A DNA stretch of 64,000 nucleotides from Catellatospora methionotrophica (GTDB lineage: Bacteria; Actinomycetota; Actinomycetes; Mycobacteriales; Micromonosporaceae). Where the stretch lies: positions 62,001-126,000 of the forward strand of contig NZ_JAAOTJ010000010.1 in NCBI RefSeq assembly GCF_011297335.1, read 5' to 3'. The translations under genes were made by a program, and so were the position numbers. Under the pieces are notes generated by a model, which saw nothing but the letters and a program-made list of their open reading frames with translations, was not told the origin of the DNA and did no database searches. Positions 17,035-25,972 of the stretch are shown here, in pieces. Position 1 is the first letter of the stretch. Each line of letters opens with the position of its first letter.

Positions 17035-18465
17035 TCAGCCGGCTGCGGGCGGGTCCAGTGGCGGGATGGCGTTCGCGGCGATGACCTGCCGGAACCAGTG
17101 GCCGCTGTTCTTGATGGTGCGGTGCTGGGTGTCGCGGTCGACGTGGATGAGGCCGAAGCGCTGGCTGTAGCCGTACACCCACTCGAAGTTGTCGATCAGG
17201 GACCACATCACGTAGCCGCGCACGTCGACGCCGTCGCCGATGGCGTCGTGCAGGGCGGCCAGGTGCGCGTGCAGGTAGGCGACCCGGCCGGCGTCGTCGA
17301 CGCTGCCGTCGGGGCCTACCTGGTCGGCCGAGGCGACCCCGTTCTCGGCGATGATGATCGGCACCGGGCCGTAGTCGTGGCGGATGCGGTTGAGCAGCTC
17401 GCGCAGCGCGCCCGCGTCGACGACGCCGTGGATGGTCGACGGGCCGTCGGCGGGGGCGATGTGCACCAGGCCGTCGCTGCCGACCCAGCGGTTGTACGGG
17501 TCGGCGGGACCGGGACCGGCGGCGACGTACAGCGGCGTGTAGTAGTTCACGCCCAGCAGGTCGATCGGCGCGGTGATCGTGGCCAGGTCGCCGTCGTGCA
17601 CGAAGCCCCAGTCGGTGACGTGCGCGGTGTCGGCGATCAGGTCGGCCGGATACTCCCCGCGCAGCAGCGGATCGAGGAAGATCCGGTTGCGCAGCGCGTC
17701 GGCCCGGCGCACCGCGTCGCGGTTCTCGGGGGTGTCGACGGGGGTGCGGACCGGGGCCGGGTTGAGCGCGACCGACACCTGGGCGGTGGCGGGCAGGGCC
17801 GCGCGCAGTGCCTGTACGCCCAGGCCGTGCGCCAGATTCAGGTGGTGCGCCACGGTCAGCGCGGTGGCGTCGTCGGCGACGCCCGGCGCGTGGATGCCGG
17901 AGGCGTGGCCGAGGAACGCGGTGCACCACGGCTCGTTCAGCGTGATCCACAGCGGCACCCGGTCGCCGAGGCGCGCCGCGACCAGTGCCGTGTAGTCGGC
18001 GAATCGCTCGGTCATGTCGCGGTTCGCCCAGCCGCCCGCGTCCTGCAGCACCTGCGGATGGTCCCAGTGGTACAGGGTCAGCATGGGCTCGACGCCGTTG
18101 TCGAGCAGTTCGTCCACCAGCCGCGAGTAGAAGTCCAGCCCCTTGGTGTTGGCCGCGCTGCGCCCGTCGGGCTGCACCCGCGGCCAGGACACCGAGAAGC
18201 GGTACGTGGTCAGGCCCAGCCGGGCCATCAGCGCCACGTCGTCGCGGTAGCGGCGGTAGTGGTCGACGGCGAGGTCGGCGCGGTCGCCGTTGTCCACCCG
18301 ACCGGGGACGGCGGTGAAGGTGTCCCAGACCGACGGCGTCCGCCCGTCGGCGTCCAGGGCGCCCTCGACCTGGAACGCCGCGGTCGCCGCGCCCCAGCGG
18401 AATCCCGCGGGGAACTCCGGAGGTGCGTGGCGGCGGTCGGGCGCGGTCTCCGTGGGGGCGGTCAT
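17035..18465 (-). CDS. GH1 beta-glucosidase (cytoplasmic)
   Basis: 476 residues, full length for GH1. FRWGAATAAFQVEG is the N-terminal signature; E178 in TLNEPW is the acid/base and E374 in IIAENG the nucleophile, both present. No signal peptide, so it hydrolyses imported beta-linked disaccharides. ATG 18465 has AAGGAG nine bases upstream. The gene starts 38 bases after the LacI stop, so the two form an operon divergent from the sugar ABC importer, which suggests the importer brings in the substrate. Confidence 0.92.
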   Translation of the reverse strand: MTAPTETAPDRRHAPPEFPAGFRWGAATAAFQVEGALDADGRTPSVWDTFTAVPGRVDNGDRADLAVDHYRRYRDDVALMARLGLTTYRFSVSWPRVQPDGRSAANTKGLDFYSRLVDELLDNGVEPMLTLYHWDHPQVLQDAGGWANRDMTERFADYTALVAARLGDRVPLWITLNEPWCTAFLGHASGIHAPGVADDATALTVAHHLNLAHGLGVQALRAALPATAQVSVALNPAPVRTPVDTPENRDAVRRADALRNRIFLDPLLRGEYPADLIADTAHVTDWGFVHDGDLATITAPIDLLGVNYYTPLYVAAGPGPADPYNRWVGSDGLVHIAPADGPSTIHGVVDAGALRELLNRIRHDYGPVPIIIAENGVASADQVGPDGSVDDAGRVAYLHAHLAALHDAIGDGVDVRGYVMWSLIDNFEWVYGYSQRFGLIHVDRDTQHRTIKNSGHWFRQVIAANAIPPLDPPAAG

Positions 18466-18503
18466 CGGCGGCACTCCTTGGGGGTCAGGGCCCTGTCGGG
18501 CGG

Positions 18504-19526
18504 TCAGCGCGTGCGGTACACCCCGGTGCTGCCGCGGGGCAGCAGCCGGTAGGGCTCGGCGGGCTGGGACTCGGCTCCCGGCCCGGCGTCGATGGCGGCG
18601 AACAGCATCCGCGCCGCCTGCGCGCCCCGGCCCGGAATGTCGTGGGCCAGCGCGGTCAGCTTCGGGTTGACCAGGCGGCACAGCCGGGAGTCGTTGAACG
18701 CGACCAGCGACAGCTCGTCCGGCACGGACAGGCCCATCTCCAGCGCCACTTCGAGTCCGGTCACCGCGGTCAGGTCGGTGTGGTAGATGATCGCGGTCGG
18801 CCGGTCCGGTGCGGCCAGCAGCCGCCGGGTGGCCTGCGCGCTGTCCTCGTCGGAGAAGTCGGCGCGCACCGTCACCGGCTCGGGCAGGCCGCGCAGGCGG
18901 CACACCTCGTGCAGGGCGGTGGTGCGGTCCACGATGTGGCGCATGTTCGGGTCGCCCGCGACGTGCGCGAGGCGGCGGTGACCCAGTGCGGCCAGGTATT
19001 CGACCACGTCGGTCATGCCGGCGGCGTCCTGCGACCAGATGCTCGGCAGCGAGCCGGTCCCGGCCGGTCCGCCGATGACGACGGCGGGCAGGTGCAGGTC
19101 CTCCAGCACCCCGACGCGCGGGTCGTCGTCGAGCAGGTTGAGCACGATGACGCCGTCGACGCGGTGCTCGGCCCACCAGCGGCGGTAGGTGGCGATCTCG
19201 GCCTCGGTGTCCTCGACGACCTGCAGGTTCAGGCCGCAGGAGCGGGCCGACAGCTCGGACTCCAGGCCGCTGATCAGCTCCATGGTGAACGGCTCGGCCC
19301 CGAGCAGCCGCGCGGGCCGCTGCAGGGCCAGGCCGATCGCCCCGGCCCGGCCGCCGCGCAGGGCGCGGGCCGCGCTGTGCGGCCGCCAGCCCAGTTCGGA
19401 CGCCACGGCCAGGACCCGCTGGCGGGTCTCCTCGGAGACGCCGGGCTGGTCGTTGAGCGCGAACGAGACCGCCGACCGGGAGACCCCCGCGCGGCCGGCG
19501 ATGTCGGCGATGGTCGGGCGCTTCAC
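18504..19526 (-). CDS. LacI family transcriptional regulator of the sugar uptake locus
   Basis: 340 residues. The helix-turn-helix is at 1-50 (TIADIAGRAGVSRSAVSFALN, then the hinge helix HSAARALRGG). A periplasmic-binding-protein-like effector domain follows, with AFNDSRLCRLVNPKLTAL as the conserved late block. The GTG at 19526 has CGGAGG upstream. It should repress its own operon with the GH1 gene and the divergent ABC operon; matched operator candidates lie at 19563-19581 and 19770-19788. Confidence 0.92.
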   Translation of the reverse strand: MKRPTIADIAGRAGVSRSAVSFALNDQPGVSEETRQRVLAVASELGWRPHSAARALRGGRAGAIGLALQRPARLLGAEPFTMELISGLESELSARSCGLNLQVVEDTEAEIATYRRWWAEHRVDGVIVLNLLDDDPRVGVLEDLHLPAVVIGGPAGTGSLPSIWSQDAAGMTDVVEYLAALGHRRLAHVAGDPNMRHIVDRTTALHEVCRLRGLPEPVTVRADFSDEDSAQATRRLLAAPDRPTAIIYHTDLTAVTGLEVALEMGLSVPDELSLVAFNDSRLCRLVNPKLTALAHDIPGRGAQAARMLFAAIDAGPGAESQPAEPYRLLPRGSTGVYRTR

Positions 19527-19562
19527 GGCCGTCCTCCGTTCCGCATGGGCAGCTCCCTCGTT

Positions 19563-19595
19563 ACTAAACCGATTTCGTTACGGACCGGGACAGTA
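19563..19595 (-). promoter_or_regulatory. lacI-side promoter and operator candidate
   Basis: On the minus strand TACTGT (19590-19595) with TTCCGC (19613-19618) 17 bases before it makes a plausible promoter. The site ACTAAACCGATTTCGTTAC (19563-19581) lies just past the predicted start, a repressor position. It matches the site in the divergent promoter at 13 of 19 bases. Confidence 0.5.
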
Positions 19596-19736
19596 GCAGC
19601 GCTCTCCGTCGTGCGGAAGACCCCGGTCGATCGGGTTCCGGTGCTCCCGGATCCGTTGTGCCCGTGCGAATACTCGTTCATCTGCGGTGATACTCCTCTG
19701 GGGACATGGCGTAAAAGTTTCCGGCGTAACACGGTG

Positions 19737-19788
19737 TTGACGTACCTGTGGGCGCGGGCTATGGTCCCGGTCACTGTTTCGATTTAGT
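19737..19788 (+). promoter_or_regulatory. ABC operon promoter with overlapping LacI operator candidate
   Basis: TTGACG (19737-19742), a 17-base spacer and TATGGT (19760-19765) form a good vegetative promoter. The reverse complement of 19770-19788 reads ACTAAATCGAAACAGTGAC, related to the lacI-side site, and covers the predicted transcription start, as expected for LacI repression. The mRNA leader is about 140 bases. Confidence 0.65.
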
Positions 19789-19914
19789 TCAACATCGCGT
19801 CTGATGGATCGCGACAGGGCCGCCGGGGGATTCACTCCGGGGGTCCGCTCGATGCCGGTCGGACGCAACGCTTCCGCACCTCTCCACGCGCATCGCACCT
19901 CACAGGAGTTCACT

Positions 19915-21225
19915 ATGGAGCATGCTCGATCCAGGAAGTTCCGCCGGAGGCCCGGCGCCGTCCTGACCGCGCTGCTGCTGGCCGCCTCGCTCGTCACCGC
20001 GGGCTGCGGCAGCGGCGACGAGCCCGAGGCCACCGACGGCCCGGTCACCATCAGCTGGGGCTGGTGGAGCAACACCCCCGAGAAGGACGCGCTCTACCGC
20101 AAGTGGCTCGACGGCTTCGAGGCCGCCAACCCGAACATCAAAATCAAGTCCGAGTTCCTGCCCTGGGACGCGTACTGGGACAAGGTGAAGACCACCACCG
20201 CCGGCGGCAACGCCTACGACGTGGTCGGCCTGTGCTCCTGCTTCGCCGCGTCGTACTTCGACAACGAGGTCTTCGCCGACCTCAAGAAGATGGACGGCTA
20301 CGCCGACGCCACCAAGGGCGCCCAGCCCGGCCCGGTCGGCGTGTTCGGCTGGAAGGACAAGCAGTACGCGATGCCCGTCGGCATCTCCGTGCCGCTGGTC
20401 GGCTACAACAAGGACCTGTTCAAGGCCGCCGGGGTGGCCACGCCCGACCCGTCGGTGCCGATGACCTTCGACGCCTTCAAGGAGATGGCCAAGAAGCTCA
20501 CCAAGGTCAACGCGGCCGGCAAGGTCACCCAGTACGCCCTGCACCCGGGCAGCATCAACTTCTGGGAGTCGCTGATCGCGATGCGCGGCGGCTCGATGTA
20601 CGACAACTTCGTCAGCCCGACCAAGGTCACCGTGAACAGCCCGCAGGGCATCGCGGGCCTGGCCGACTACGCCAGCCTGTTCACCGACAAGATCGTGCCG
20701 CCGATCGACGAGCAGCGCGAGAACCAGTGGCTCAACGGCGACCTGGACAGCCTGCGCACCGGCAAGGTCGCCATGGCCCGCGTCGGCCCGTGGAACTTCG
20801 CCGACATCGCCGCCAAGTCCCCGAACATCGGCGTCTTCCCGCTGCCGAAGATCGGCGACAGCCTGGTCCTCTACTCCGGCGCCAACGGGTACGCGATCTC
20901 CGGTGAGAGCGAGCACCCCAAGGAGGCCTGGGCGTTCCTGAAGTGGATGCTCAAGACCGAGAACCAGGTCGAGTTCGCGAAGTTCAGCGACGTGCCCGTC
21001 GACGTCGAGGCGCTGAAGAAGCTGCCCGAGTTCATCACCCCGAAGGACTTCGCGCCGACCCTGCTGGCCTCCGTGCCCGCCTTCCGCCCCGGTCTGCTGA
21101 CCGTCAAGGAGGAACTGGGCAAGGACGTCGGCCTGATCATCGACGATCTCGGCCGTGGCAAGCTCACCCCCGAGCAGGCCGCCGGTGAGATCGAGAAGAA
21201 GGGCAACGCGCTGCTGACGCAGTAG
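19915..21225 (+). CDS. Sugar ABC transporter substrate-binding lipoprotein
   Basis: 436 residues. The N-terminus is a lipoprotein signal with RRR, a hydrophobic stretch, and LVTAGC, giving lipidated Cys31. The mature part is a type I extracellular solute-binding protein (TISWGWWSNTPEKDALYRKW, late MARVGPWNFADIA and GYAISGESEHPKEAWAFLKWM). ATG 19915 has AGGAG seven bases upstream. First gene of the importer operon; two permeases and a glycosidase follow. Together with the divergent GH1 it suggests uptake of a plant-derived oligosaccharide, identity unknown. Confidence 0.9.
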   Translation: MEHARSRKFRRRPGAVLTALLLAASLVTAGCGSGDEPEATDGPVTISWGWWSNTPEKDALYRKWLDGFEAANPNIKIKSEFLPWDAYWDKVKTTTAGGNAYDVVGLCSCFAASYFDNEVFADLKKMDGYADATKGAQPGPVGVFGWKDKQYAMPVGISVPLVGYNKDLFKAAGVATPDPSVPMTFDAFKEMAKKLTKVNAAGKVTQYALHPGSINFWESLIAMRGGSMYDNFVSPTKVTVNSPQGIAGLADYASLFTDKIVPPIDEQRENQWLNGDLDSLRTGKVAMARVGPWNFADIAAKSPNIGVFPLPKIGDSLVLYSGANGYAISGESEHPKEAWAFLKWMLKTENQVEFAKFSDVPVDVEALKKLPEFITPKDFAPTLLASVPAFRPGLLTVKEELGKDVGLIIDDLGRGKLTPEQAAGEIEKKGNALLTQ

Positions 21226-21232
21226 CCCTTCG

Positions 21233-21268
21233 CCGGTGCCGCCCCACACGCGCGGGGCGGCACCGGCC
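21233..21268. terminator. Intercistronic hairpin after the binding-protein gene
   Basis: A perfect 14-bp stem (21233-21246 with 21255-21268) and 8-base loop, without a T run. Position inside the operon suggests partial termination or mRNA protection that leaves more binding protein than permease, as in many sugar importers. Confidence 0.65.
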
Positions 21269-21360
21269 GGGCCCGGCCACCACGGGGGCGGCCGGGCCCA
21301 CCACCCCGCCCGACCCCATCCGCGCCCGTTCGGCGCAGGTTCCGACCGGAGGCGTACCCC

Positions 21361-22323
21361 ATGACCATGGCTCTTGACCCGCAGCGGCAAAAGCGCCGCT
21401 GGTGGCGGCGGGAGGGGGTGCAGGGATACCTCTACATCAGCCCGTGGCTGCTCGGCTTCCTCATGTTCGGCGTCGCGCCGCTGATCGCCGCGTTCATGAC
21501 CAGCCTGTCCAAGGCCAACGTGTTCCGCACGATCCGGTTCGTGGGCACCGACAACTACTCCAAGATCCTCACCGACGACCCGGTGTTCGCGACCATCGCC
21601 GGGAACATGCTGATCTACGTCATCGGCTCGACGGTCATCTCGATCGGGCTGGGCCTGATCCTGGCGCTGCTGCTGTTCAAGGACTTCCGCGGCAACCACG
21701 TCTTCCGCACCCTGATCTACGTGCCGAGCCTACTCGTCGGCATCGCCACCGCGTACCTGTTCAAGCAGGTGTTCCGGGGCGGCGAGGTCGGCCTGGCCAA
21801 CATGTTCCTCAGCGTGTTCGGCACCGAGCCGGTCAACTGGCTCGGTGACTCCGACAAGCCCTGGCTGGCCCTGGTCGCGCTGATCCTGGTCAACATCTGG
21901 TTCACCGGCGGCACCATGCTGATCTTCCTGGCCGGCCTCAAGGGCATTCCGGCCAGCTACTTCGAGGCCGCCCGCGTCGACGGGGCCGGGCCCTGGCAGA
22001 TGTTCCGCAAGGTGACCCTGCCGCTGCTGTCGCCGGTCATCGTGTTCAACACCGTCATGGCGCTGATCGGGCACATCCAGGTCTTCGAGACCCCGCTCGC
22101 GTTCGCCAACAGCGGCGGCGTCGCCACCGGCAACCCGCTGGGCTACGAGAACAGCCTCGGCACGTTCGTGACCTACCTGTACGTCAAGGGCTTCGTCTAC
22201 CAGGACATGGGCTACGCCTCGGCGCTGGCGTTCATCATGTTCGCCGCCACCCTGGTGCTGACCGGCCTGGTGCTCTGGCTGGCCCGGCGCTTCACCGCGT
22301 ACGGCGACGCCGACCAGAACTGA
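21361..22323 (+). CDS. Sugar ABC transporter permease (MalF-type)
   Basis: 320 residues, six predicted helices (first YLYISPWLLGFLMFGVAPLI). The cytoplasmic EAA loop reads EAARVDGAGPWQMFRKVTLP, which docks the ATPase. The gene follows the binding-protein gene after a hairpin and is 14 bases before the second permease. The ATPase is not in the operon; actinobacteria often share one MsiK-type ATPase among such importers. Confidence 0.93.
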   Translation: MTMALDPQRQKRRWWRREGVQGYLYISPWLLGFLMFGVAPLIAAFMTSLSKANVFRTIRFVGTDNYSKILTDDPVFATIAGNMLIYVIGSTVISIGLGLILALLLFKDFRGNHVFRTLIYVPSLLVGIATAYLFKQVFRGGEVGLANMFLSVFGTEPVNWLGDSDKPWLALVALILVNIWFTGGTMLIFLAGLKGIPASYFEAARVDGAGPWQMFRKVTLPLLSPVIVFNTVMALIGHIQVFETPLAFANSGGVATGNPLGYENSLGTFVTYLYVKGFVYQDMGYASALAFIMFAATLVLTGLVLWLARRFTAYGDADQN

Positions 22324-22337
22324 TCCGGAGGACTGCC

Positions 22338-23234
22338 ATGCAAGACCTGTTGGAGCGCCCCGCCACGACACCCGTCCCGCCCGCGACGAGCACCCTCAAG
22401 CGCCGCCGCAACAGCCGGGCACGCTGGGAGCTGACCGCGCGCGTCGCCGCGCTGAGCCTGTTCTGCCTGCTGCTGCTGTTCCCGTTCGTATGGCTGGTGT
22501 CGCAGTCGCTCAAGGACACCAACCAGTACTTCGCGGTGCCGTTCGAGTGGATCCCCAGCCCGTTCCGCTGGGAGAACTTCAGCGACGTCATCTTCAAGTA
22601 CGACTTCCTGCACTACATCGGCAACAGCCTGTGGCTCGCGGTGTACGCCGTCGTGGTCAACATCCTGTCGTCGTCGTTCGTCGCGTACGGCTTCTCCCGC
22701 TTCCGCTTCCCCGGCCGCAACGCGCTGTTCATGGTCGTGCTCGCCACGATGATGCTGCCCGGCCAGGTCATGACCATCTCGCTGTACCGCTTCTACCGCG
22801 AGATCGGCTGGATCGACACCTTCTACCCGCTGCTGATCCCGAAGCTGTTCGGGGCCGCGTTCGAGATCTTCCTGTTCCGGCAGTTCTTCCTCAGCCTGCC
22901 GCGCGAGGTCGACGAGGCCGCCCGCATCGACGGCTGCGGCACCCTGCGCACCTGGTGGCACATCATCCTGCCGCAGTCCAAGCCGGTCATCATCGTGGTC
23001 GCGGTGTTCACGTTCCTGGGCAGCTGGCGGGAACTGTTCGGCCCGCTGATCTACCTGACCGGCGAGGAGAACCGCACCCTGCCCCTGGGCCTGCTGTACT
23101 TCACCTCGCCGTTCGGCTCGTCGCTGCCCATGCTCATGGCGGCCATCGTCATCTCGCTCATCCCACCCGTCGTCCTGTACGCCCTCGGGCAGAAGTACAT
23201 CGACAAGGGCGTCGCCATCGCGGAGATCAAATGA
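22338..23234 (+). CDS. Sugar ABC transporter permease (MalG-type)
   Basis: 298 residues with six helices (first VAALSLFCLLLLFPFVWLVS) and the EAA loop EAARIDGCGTLRTWWHIILP. GGAGG lies six bases before the ATG. Forms a heterodimer with the preceding permease. Its stop overlaps the start of the glycosidase gene (ATGA). Confidence 0.93.
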   Translation: MQDLLERPATTPVPPATSTLKRRRNSRARWELTARVAALSLFCLLLLFPFVWLVSQSLKDTNQYFAVPFEWIPSPFRWENFSDVIFKYDFLHYIGNSLWLAVYAVVVNILSSSFVAYGFSRFRFPGRNALFMVVLATMMLPGQVMTISLYRFYREIGWIDTFYPLLIPKLFGAAFEIFLFRQFFLSLPREVDEAARIDGCGTLRTWWHIILPQSKPVIIVVAVFTFLGSWRELFGPLIYLTGEENRTLPLGLLYFTSPFGSSLPMLMAAIVISLIPPVVLYALGQKYIDKGVAIAEIK

Positions 23235-24682
23235 ACGCCCCCCAGCCCGTCGCGGCCCAGGTGCCGCTGGACCGCTCGGCCCTGCCCGCGCCCGTCCTCG
23301 ACGCCGAACCCGAACTCGTCGAGCTGTACTGGGCCGCGTGGGAGCTGGCCTACCAGCACGTCGTCACGCGGGAGGGGGCGCCGCGCTCGCCGTACATGGA
23401 CGAGGGGTTCGATCCGGACACCATCTGGATCTGGGACACGTGCTTCATGGCGCACTTCTGCAAGTACGCCCCCGACCTGTTCCCGGGGGTGGAGAGCTTC
23501 GACAACTTCTACCGCCCGATGTACGACGGTGAGCCGACGTCCCTGAAGATCCACCATCCGGACAACCCGCCGCTGTTCGCCTGGTCCGAGGCCGAATACG
23601 TGCGTCACACCGGTGACCTGGACCGGGTCCGCTGGCTGCTGCGCGACCGTGCCTACCTGCAGCAGCACTTCGCGTTCATGGAGGGCACCGCGGCGGGCAG
23701 CCGCTTCCCACACAGCAACATCGCGACGACGATCGAGCGCGTGCCGCGCGGCTACCTGTGGGAGGGCGTGACCAGCGGCATGGACAACACGCCGCGCGCG
23801 CCGATCCAGGGCGAGCACGGCACGTCGGGCGGCATCCTGTGGTTCGACGTCGCGGCCCAGCAGGCCCTGTCGGCCCGCTCGATCGCGGACCTGGCCCGGC
23901 TCATCGGCGAACTCGACCTCGCCGCCGAATACGACGCGCACCACGCGCGGCTCGTCGCGCTGGTCGACGACTTCTGGTCGGCGTCGGACGGCTGCTACTT
24001 CGACCGCTTCAGCGAGGCCCCGCACGACTTCCACCGGGTACGCACTCCCGCGGTGTACTGGCCGCTGCTGGCCGGAGCCTGTGACGCGGACCAGGCCGAC
24101 GCGCTGGCGGCGGCGCTGGCCGACCCTTCCTGTTTCGGGGGAGAGGTGCCCTGGCCGTCGGTCGCGCGGGACGACCCCGCGTTCCGGCCCGACGGGATGT
24201 ACTGGCGGGGCGGGGTGTGGATTCCCGTCGCCTATGCGAGCGCCCGTGCCCTGGCCGACCACGGCCACGCGGACCTGGCCCATCGCGCGTCCCTCGACCT
24301 GATCCGCCACATGGCGCGCACGTGGTCGTCATACTCTCCGTCGACGATCTGGGAGGCGTACTCGCCGACCCGCCCGGCCCCGTCCACGGCCAAGGACGAC
24401 CGCACCCCGGTGCGTCCCGACTTCTGCGGCTGGTCGGCCCTCGCCCCGATCTCGATGCTCATCGAGCACGTCCTCGGCTTCCGCGTAGACGCCCTGACCA
24501 GCACCGTCCACTACCGCCCCCACCTGCCCGGCCGCACCGGCATCCGCAACCTCCGCGTCGGCGACACCCGCGTCACCCTCATCTCCGACGACACCACCCT
24601 CACCGTCACCACCTCCGCCCCCATCACCCTCTCTCTGCCCGACCGCACCATCCCCCTCCTCCCCGGCCACCACACGCTCTGA
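23231..24682 (+). CDS. GH63/GH37-like (MGH1-like) intracellular glycosidase
   Basis: 483 residues, no signal peptide. The sequence looks like the (alpha/alpha)6 clan GH-G catalytic domain: DTIWIWDTCFMAHFCKY, SGMDNTPRAP with the aspartate usually acting as general acid, YWRGGVWIPVAYASARAL, and WEAYSPTRPAPS with the glutamate expected as general base. Members are alpha-glucosidases, mannosylglycerate hydrolases or trehalase-like enzymes. The ATG overlaps the permease stop, so it is made with the importer and should act on the imported sugar. The exact substrate is not predictable. Confidence 0.8.
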   Translation: MNAPQPVAAQVPLDRSALPAPVLDAEPELVELYWAAWELAYQHVVTREGAPRSPYMDEGFDPDTIWIWDTCFMAHFCKYAPDLFPGVESFDNFYRPMYDGEPTSLKIHHPDNPPLFAWSEAEYVRHTGDLDRVRWLLRDRAYLQQHFAFMEGTAAGSRFPHSNIATTIERVPRGYLWEGVTSGMDNTPRAPIQGEHGTSGGILWFDVAAQQALSARSIADLARLIGELDLAAEYDAHHARLVALVDDFWSASDGCYFDRFSEAPHDFHRVRTPAVYWPLLAGACDADQADALAAALADPSCFGGEVPWPSVARDDPAFRPDGMYWRGGVWIPVAYASARALADHGHADLAHRASLDLIRHMARTWSSYSPSTIWEAYSPTRPAPSTAKDDRTPVRPDFCGWSALAPISMLIEHVLGFRVDALTSTVHYRPHLPGRTGIRNLRVGDTRVTLISDDTTLTVTTSAPITLSLPDRTIPLLPGHHTL

Positions 24683-24734
24683 GGAAAGGAAGGACACGCC
24701 GCTGCTTGCCGTTGCCGCATGGCGTGGCCGCTAC

Positions 24735-24800
24735 AAGATCTGTTTTTGTGGACGCTGAGTGCCCCCAGAGGGGCAGCAGGCGTCCGCAAAAACAGATCTT
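24735..24800. terminator. Long inverted repeat ending the ABC operon
   Basis: Arms 24735-24757 and 24777-24800 pair with one mismatch and one bulge; both contain a run of T or A, so it can act as an intrinsic terminator in both directions. It lies 52 bases after the glycosidase stop. Confidence 0.7.
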
Positions 24801-24936
24801 CGTCGAGTAGCGGCGCGTGAGCCACGGGATGCCGGGTCCGTCGCTGTTCGACCCGGCTCAGGTGTGGGAGGTGACGGCGGTTGTCCCGGGACGAGCGAGG
24901 CCGGAAGGCACGCCGGAGAGCAAGACCGGACCGGAC

Positions 24937-25119
24937 TCAGTCCGCAGCGGGCAGTGCATCCAGCCGGCTGGTCACGCGCTGCGCCACGCCCGCCATGGTG
25001 CGGTCGAACTCGGCGGCGAGGTCGAAGTCGTAACGGTGGGCCAGTACCAGCACCGACCACAGGCAGTCGGCCAGTTCGTGCGCCAGCGCCTCCCGGCCGC
25101 CGGGCAGGTGCCCTTGCAT
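24937..25119 (-). pseudogene. Truncated MazG-like NTP pyrophosphohydrolase relic
   Basis: The 60-residue reading starts MQGHLPGGREALAHELADC and continues with LWSVLVLAHRYDFDL, which matches the second half of small MazG-like nucleotide pyrophosphohydrolases (the helix with HELADCLW carries metal-binding acids). Family members are about 100 residues; the first half, with the other metal ligands, is missing. The fragment begins right after the DUF2071 stop (25125-25123), with an in-frame GTG directly following, so a deletion seems to have joined them. A functional product is unlikely. Confidence 0.5.
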
Positions 25120-25122
25120 CAC

Positions 25123-25869
25123 CTATACCGATGTGAAGGTGCCCTTCCTTTCCAGCGCGGGCAGGGATTGCCAGGTGACGGGCAGGTGGCGCATGACCAG
25201 GGCGCTGTCGAGGGCGATGGTTCCGGCGGGGAAGAGGTGGGGGTCGTCGTAGTAGGACGAGGCGGCGTGGAGGATGTCGGCGGGTTCGAGGTGCCAGCGG
25301 GTGGCGACCAGGCGCAGGCCCTCGTGGATGCCGGGGTGGCGGGACGGGGAGTAGCCGTCCGAGCCGGTGCGGAAGAAGCGCGAGGCGTCGGCGAGGTCGC
25401 TGAACAGGGCGCTGCCGGTGAGGTGGTCGGTGATGCGGGCGTGCACGTCGACGTATGCCTCGTCGTCGGTCGAGCGGAAGGACACCCGCAGGTCGGTGTC
25501 GGTCTCGGCGACGGTGAAGATCGAGCGGTGGTGCCAGCCGGGGTAGAGCCGTCCGCCGAGCGCGACGGTCGCCCGGGAGTGGCTGTCGCGGCGGGGGATG
25601 AACACGCCGGTGCGCTCGCCCTCGGGGGTGTCCCACGCGACGGAGATCCGGTGCGCGCCGTTCTCGGTGGGGCGCAGGCCGGTGGCGTACGGCATGCCGG
25701 GTAGCCGGGTGCCGCCGAGCCGGATCAGGCAGATGCCGACAACGGCCGAGCCGTGTACGAGCTGTGGCCGGAAGGGCTCGGGCAGCATCCGGGCGACCAG
25801 GTCGGGGTCGGCGCGGTAGTTCACCAGCAGGCGGCGCTGGATCTCGCTCTGCAAGCGCGGCAGCTTCAC
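25123..25869 (-). CDS. DUF2071 (acetoacetate-decarboxylase-like fold) protein
   Basis: 248 residues matching YqjF/DUF2071-type proteins, with RRLLVNYRADPDLVARMLPE near the N-terminus, RRDSHSRATVALGGRLYPG in the middle and a C-terminal SALVMRHLPVTW. The fold is that of acetoacetate decarboxylase but the activity is unknown. GTG 25869 has GGAG six bases upstream; a longer frame to 25902 runs into the operator region. Two TetR-type palindromes lie just upstream. Its stop abuts the MazG relic. Confidence 0.8.
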   Translation of the reverse strand: MKLPRLQSEIQRRLLVNYRADPDLVARMLPEPFRPQLVHGSAVVGICLIRLGGTRLPGMPYATGLRPTENGAHRISVAWDTPEGERTGVFIPRRDSHSRATVALGGRLYPGWHHRSIFTVAETDTDLRVSFRSTDDEAYVDVHARITDHLTGSALFSDLADASRFFRTGSDGYSPSRHPGIHEGLRLVATRWHLEPADILHAASSYYDDPHLFPAGTIALDSALVMRHLPVTWQSLPALERKGTFTSV

Positions 25870-25884
25870 GGCAGCTCCTTCAGT

Positions 25885-25937
25885 GTTTGAGCGTGTGCTC
25901 AAACGGCACTGTAGGCTTGTTTGAGCAAATGCTCAAG
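25885..25937. promoter_or_regulatory. Two TetR-type palindromic operators
   Basis: TTTGAGCGTGTGCTCAAA (25885-25902) and TTTGAGCAAATGCTCAAG (25920-25937) share the form TTTGAGCnnnTGCTCAA with nearly perfect two-fold symmetry and lie 35 bases apart, about three turns and a half. They sit in the promoter of the DUF2071 gene. No TetR gene is nearby in the window. Confidence 0.65.
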
Positions 25938-25972
25938 GGCGTTGTGGGCCAGGTGACATCCGCCGTACGGCA

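Noticed and set aside
24731-25636. Minus-strand frame of 301 codons over the ABC terminator and DUF2071.
   Set aside because: Low-complexity Arg/Pro composition and it reads through a long inverted repeat.
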